DNA of 64,000 bases, taken from positions 124,001-188,000 of the forward strand of contig NZ_JAJISB010000012.1 of NCBI RefSeq assembly GCF_021245735.1, written 5' to 3'. Position numbers and translations under genes: made by a program. This document shows positions 61,149 to 64,000 of this stretch, piece by piece (the stretch's first letter is position 1; the number at the start of each line of letters is the position of its first letter). Source of the DNA: Brevibacillus daliensis (GTDB taxonomy: Bacteria > Bacillota > Bacilli > Brevibacillales > Brevibacillaceae). Under the pieces are notes generated by a model. The model saw nothing but the letters and a program-made list of their open reading frames with translations. It ran no database searches and was not told the origin of the DNA.

Positions 61149-61636
61149 ATTATTATTGAACAAACGGGCCCGATTGTTGAAGATTGAAGGTAGAAAAATG
61201 ATTAAACTTTTTTATAAAACCATAACTTAGAACTGCTAGAAAAGAATCCATTTTGATCGATCTTTTTTCAAAAAAAAATAGACATAAAAACATAGACATA
61301 AAAACATTAATGCAAGCGTATGAGGGGTAGGGTTACAAGAAACATTACAGCAGAACCCACTTTACTAAGTTTGCAAGCTTAATAAATTGAAATGGCTGTC
61401 GGTTTAATCGGCAGCCATTTTTCTTCAACTAACGGGTTCGATAGCGTAATATTGTTGTAAATAGCAAAAAGAAATGGATAGAGATTCAGATATAACCTGA
61501 AACTTCTATCCATTATTATTTTCATCAATAAAATGTGTAACATCATATTCAATTACTTATCATTATTGACTATATTTGACTTCCCCTAACTTTTAATAAA
61601 ATCAACGGGCCGTCTTTTTCTTGTAGCATAAAATTT
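61149..61636. other. noncoding junction out of the accessory region
   Basis: No supported gene. It contains ACAAACGGGCCCGATTGT (61160-61177), a hairpin AATGGCTG-CGG/CCG-CAGCCATT (61391-61420) with a T tail, and the right copy of the hairpin-bearing repeat. Confidence 0.6.
61428..61514 (-). repeat. hairpin-bearing repeat, right copy (inverted)
   Basis: Reading on the minus strand: AATGGATAGAAG...CTCTATCCATTTC, TATTTACAACAATATT, then ATCGAACCCGTTAG, matching the copy at 45744-45861 in opposite orientation. The pair brackets the accessory region. Confidence 0.7.
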
Positions 61637-62317
61637 TTAATCGTCACTTCTGTTGAAAAGCCAGATGTATTCCAGTAACTGAAGCACGGCCATTAGAGTT
61701 GCAGCAACATAAGTTAGTGCAGCGGCTCCAAGAACCTTGCTAACACCACGTTCTTCCATGTTGGTAATAAAGCCCATGTTAATCATCATATCTTTCGCAC
61801 GGCTACTTGCGTTGAACTCAACAGGTAAAGTAATGAGTTGGAACAACACAGCAAAGCTAAATGCGATAATCCCGATTAGTAACAATCCTGGTAATTTGAA
61901 AAGGAATCCTCCCAAAAGCAAGAAAGGTGCAATTCCTGATGTGATATTTACAAGCGGGAAAATACGATGTCTGGCAACAAGCATTGGATAACTAACCTTA
62001 TGCTGAATAGCGTGACCTACCTCATGACATGCAACGGAAACAGAAGAAATGGAGTTTCCACAAAAGACAGGGTCAGAGAGTCGAACCACTTTTGCAATCG
62101 GGTCGTAATGGTCGGTTAACGTACCAGGAATATGTTCCACCGGAATGTTCCCCAGACCATTTGAATCCAGCATTCGACGAGCGGCATCTGCGCCAGTTAA
62201 ACCAGATGAAGTCGGTACATTAGAATATTTGCTAAACGTGCCTTTGACACGAAACTGAGCCCACATTGACAAACCAAAAGCTAATAGGATCAGTATTGTC
62301 CAAGGTGTGAAAAACAT
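61637..62317 (-). CDS. YugP-like zinc metallopeptidase
   Basis: A 226-residue membrane protease of the YugP family. Zinc motif HEVGH at residues 98-102 (VACHEVGHAIQHK), helix 1 at the N-terminus, and three or four C-terminal helices including LLLIGIIAFSFAVLFQLITL. Function in the cell is not established. AGGAGTGATC precedes the ATG. The base composition is back to that of core genes. Confidence 0.9.
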   Translation of the reverse strand: MFFTPWTILILLAFGLSMWAQFRVKGTFSKYSNVPTSSGLTGADAARRMLDSNGLGNIPVEHIPGTLTDHYDPIAKVVRLSDPVFCGNSISSVSVACHEVGHAIQHKVSYPMLVARHRIFPLVNITSGIAPFLLLGGFLFKLPGLLLIGIIAFSFAVLFQLITLPVEFNASSRAKDMMINMGFITNMEERGVSKVLGAAALTYVAATLMAVLQLLEYIWLFNRSDD

Positions 62318-62580
62318 GAAAGATCACTCCTGTCTGTACTGTATATAAATATTTTTTCTGCAATGCTAATCCCACATCGTTACAATCGGAAATACAATTA
62401 CCTAATTTAAAGTTAGTAGGCATTCCTGTGCTTTGTCCATAGTATACGAATATCAGTGAGAAAGGTTTCATTTTTTTTTGCAGTTTCTATTTATTCATTA
62501 TCCCTTGATTATATGATAAAACATGTATGGGAGGAAGGGTGATAATTTTTTTGTGTACACTTTGCTTACTTACCTCCTAT

Positions 62581-62607
62581 CAAATTTGAATATACACTCT
62601 CCGACAA
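62581..62607 (+). promoter_or_regulatory. candidate sigma-D (flagellar) promoter of the chemotaxis receptor
   Basis: CAAA (62581-62584), a 15-bp spacer and TCCGACAA (62600-62607) approximate the sigma-D consensus TAAA-N15-GCCGATAA. Chemotaxis receptors are typical sigma-D targets. Confidence 0.5.
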
Positions 62608-62656
62608 TATAAGAGTGAAGTTACTAATCTTATTACGCCCTTAGGAGAGATTCAAC

Positions 62657-64000
62657 ATGAAAAATCAAAAAGAATTGAAAATGAGACGAAGATACATATC
62701 GTTACGAGTGAAGCTTCCCTTGTTAATCAGTACATTAGTAGTTCTCGTGCTGATAGGATCGAGTACGTTTATGTTTAGGTTTGGATCGTCACTTCTGTTA
62801 ACGGAAACAAAGAGCGAAATGACTACTAACGCTGATCGAATAGGTGAAGGTCTGTGGTCCTCTGTTCAATTACAGGCACAATCAACATATCTGGCTTCCG
62901 TACATGGCACATTCAAAGATTTATTAAAACTTAGAAATAGTAATACGATGTCAGATGCTGATTTTATCTCAGATAAAAATCCACTGTATAAAAAATCAAA
63001 CGATTTGCTAACAAAGAGCATTGAAGGAATGAATGGCATTCAAATGTTGCAACTGATTGATACAAACGGAATTATCATTGCAGGAACTAACAATGACACA
63101 ATTTTGACAAGCCGAGCGGATCGAGAATATTTTTTAGAAGCGATAAAGGGAAAACCATTTATTAGCGATGCCATTTCCTCCAAAAGTACAGGTGAAGTAG
63201 TAGTTGTGTTTGCTCAACCAATTAAAGATGACAATGGAAAAGTGCTAGGGATTCAAATTGCCACAGTAAATACCGCCTTCTTTGTAAATCATTTTCAAAA
63301 TGTGCAGGTCAAAGATGAAGGAAGCATCGTGATTATGAGTCGTGGGGGCACTGTGATTTATGATTCCGAAGGTGAAGAAAAAGTAGGAAAAAATATTGAG
63401 GGTACTCAGATTTCAGAACTGATCACTACTGAGGCAACAGAAAAAATTATTTCTGGTGGTCTCGAAAATTCAGAATCATATATTCGATATTCAAAAATTC
63501 CCGATGCAGATTGGATTGTTGTCGTTCAAGATCGCTACGAAGATATTAAAAAGCCACTCGATGCGTTGCTGACTACTGTTATTATCATAACGCTTGTTTC
63601 ATTAGGAGTTGCTGTTTGTGTGGGAGTATTAATTTCTCGCACGATTACAAATCCGATTAGCAGACTGACAAAATTGTTTATAGAATTGTCTTCAGGGAAT
63701 CTAACAGTTAAAGCAGATGGAAAGTTTGAAAGTGAATTTAAAGATTTAGCGGACAGTTTTAATGAAATGCAAGAAAAAATTAAATTTCTGATTGCCAATA
63801 TGAATACATCTATAACTGTATTGAAAAACAGTACAGATGAATTGGATCAAACCTCAAAACGAACATCTCTAACTGTGACAGAGACGACAACAACGACCAT
63901 GGAAATTGCTAAAGCAATGGAATTACAAGCTCAAGATACAGAGCTTATTGCGAATAGATTCCAAGAATTAGGTAAAAAAATTGAGAACGTAGGGGAACAA
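62657..64000 (+). CDS. methyl-accepting chemotaxis protein, 3' end beyond the window
   Basis: 448 codons are visible. Layout: basic N-terminus, helix 1 (about 20-40, LPLLISTLVVLVLIG), an extracellular double-Cache (dCache_1-like) ligand domain with DREYFLEAIKGKPFIS and WIVVVQDRYEDI, helix 2 (about 303-325, TTVIIITLVSLGVAVCVGVL), HAMP (ISRTITNPISRLTKLF), and the start of the cytoplasmic signalling coiled coil. It would bind an amino acid or other small ligand and signal to CheA. TTAGGAGAG precedes the ATG. Confidence 0.93.
   Translation, partial: MKNQKELKMRRRYISLRVKLPLLISTLVVLVLIGSSTFMFRFGSSLLLTETKSEMTTNADRIGEGLWSSVQLQAQSTYLASVHGTFKDLLKLRNSNTMSDADFISDKNPLYKKSNDLLTKSIEGMNGIQMLQLIDTNGIIIAGTNNDTILTSRADREYFLEAIKGKPFISDAISSKSTGEVVVVFAQPIKDDNGKVLGIQIATVNTAFFVNHFQNVQVKDEGSIVIMSRGGTVIYDSEGEEKVGKNIEGTQISELITTEATEKIISGGLENSESYIRYSKIPDADWIVVVQDRYEDIKKPLDALLTTVIIITLVSLGVAVCVGVLISRTITNPISRLTKLFIELSSGNLTVKADGKFESEFKDLADSFNEMQEKIKFLIANMNTSITVLKNSTDELDQTSKRTSLTVTETTTTTMEIAKAMELQAQDTELIANRFQELGKKIENVGEQ

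Overview
The window looks like chromosomal DNA of a spore-forming Bacillales bacterium, most likely a Brevibacillus or close relative. The evidence is AT-rich coding DNA, strong AAGGAGG ribosome binding sites with frequent TTG/GTG starts, YrzI-like, YhfH-like and YneF-like small proteins, a B. subtilis-like yfhP-mutY-fabL-ygaC-ygaD gene order, a Lia-type envelope stress operon, and menaquinone synthesis through futalosine. The species name is inference. No rRNA, tRNA, CRISPR array or intact transposase is visible.

Layout. 1-4.4 kb: a sigma-54 activator (cut by the window edge) divergent from a sigma-54-controlled proline dehydrogenase, then an MFS permease. 4.4-19.5 kb: housekeeping genes (AlkA glycosylase, EamA and MFS exporters, thioesterase, FAH-family enzyme, an ECF sigma/anti-sigma operon, formate-THF ligase, GIY-YIG protein, MqnB-MqnD, RluA-family pseudouridine synthase). 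19.5-29.3 kb: envelope sensing, with an OmpR-type two-component pair, a c-di-AMP (ydaO) riboswitch before an NlpC/P60 hydrolase, and a six-gene lia-like operon (small membrane protein, PspA/LiaH, a methyltransferase, LiaF, LiaS, LiaR). 29.8-45.6 kb: phosphatase, amidase, TSUP transporter, sodA, CDF transporter, GDPD, YfhP, mutY, an array of tiny YrzI-like ORFs, fabL behind a FapR-like operator, DUF402 phosphatase, ABC and MFS exporters. 45.7-61.5 kb: an accessory region with patchy base composition (DinB, DUF2515, terpene cyclase, GrpB, GNATs, MarR/MalY, TetR, secreted serine hydrolase) and several gene remnants (CotA N-terminus, GyrI-like domain, IstB-like fragment). It is bracketed by inverted copies of one hairpin-bearing repeat. 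61.6-64 kb: core genes resume with a YugP metallopeptidase and a chemotaxis receptor cut by the window end.

The most unusual signal is a family of about 0.5-kb noncoding repeats at 4.4, 20.0 and 29.3 kb. Each full copy folds into two consecutive long hairpins. Arms differ between copies with compensatory changes that keep pairing, and the second hairpin carries a nearly invariant loop of about 50 nt. I cannot match it to a named RNA or mobile element family.
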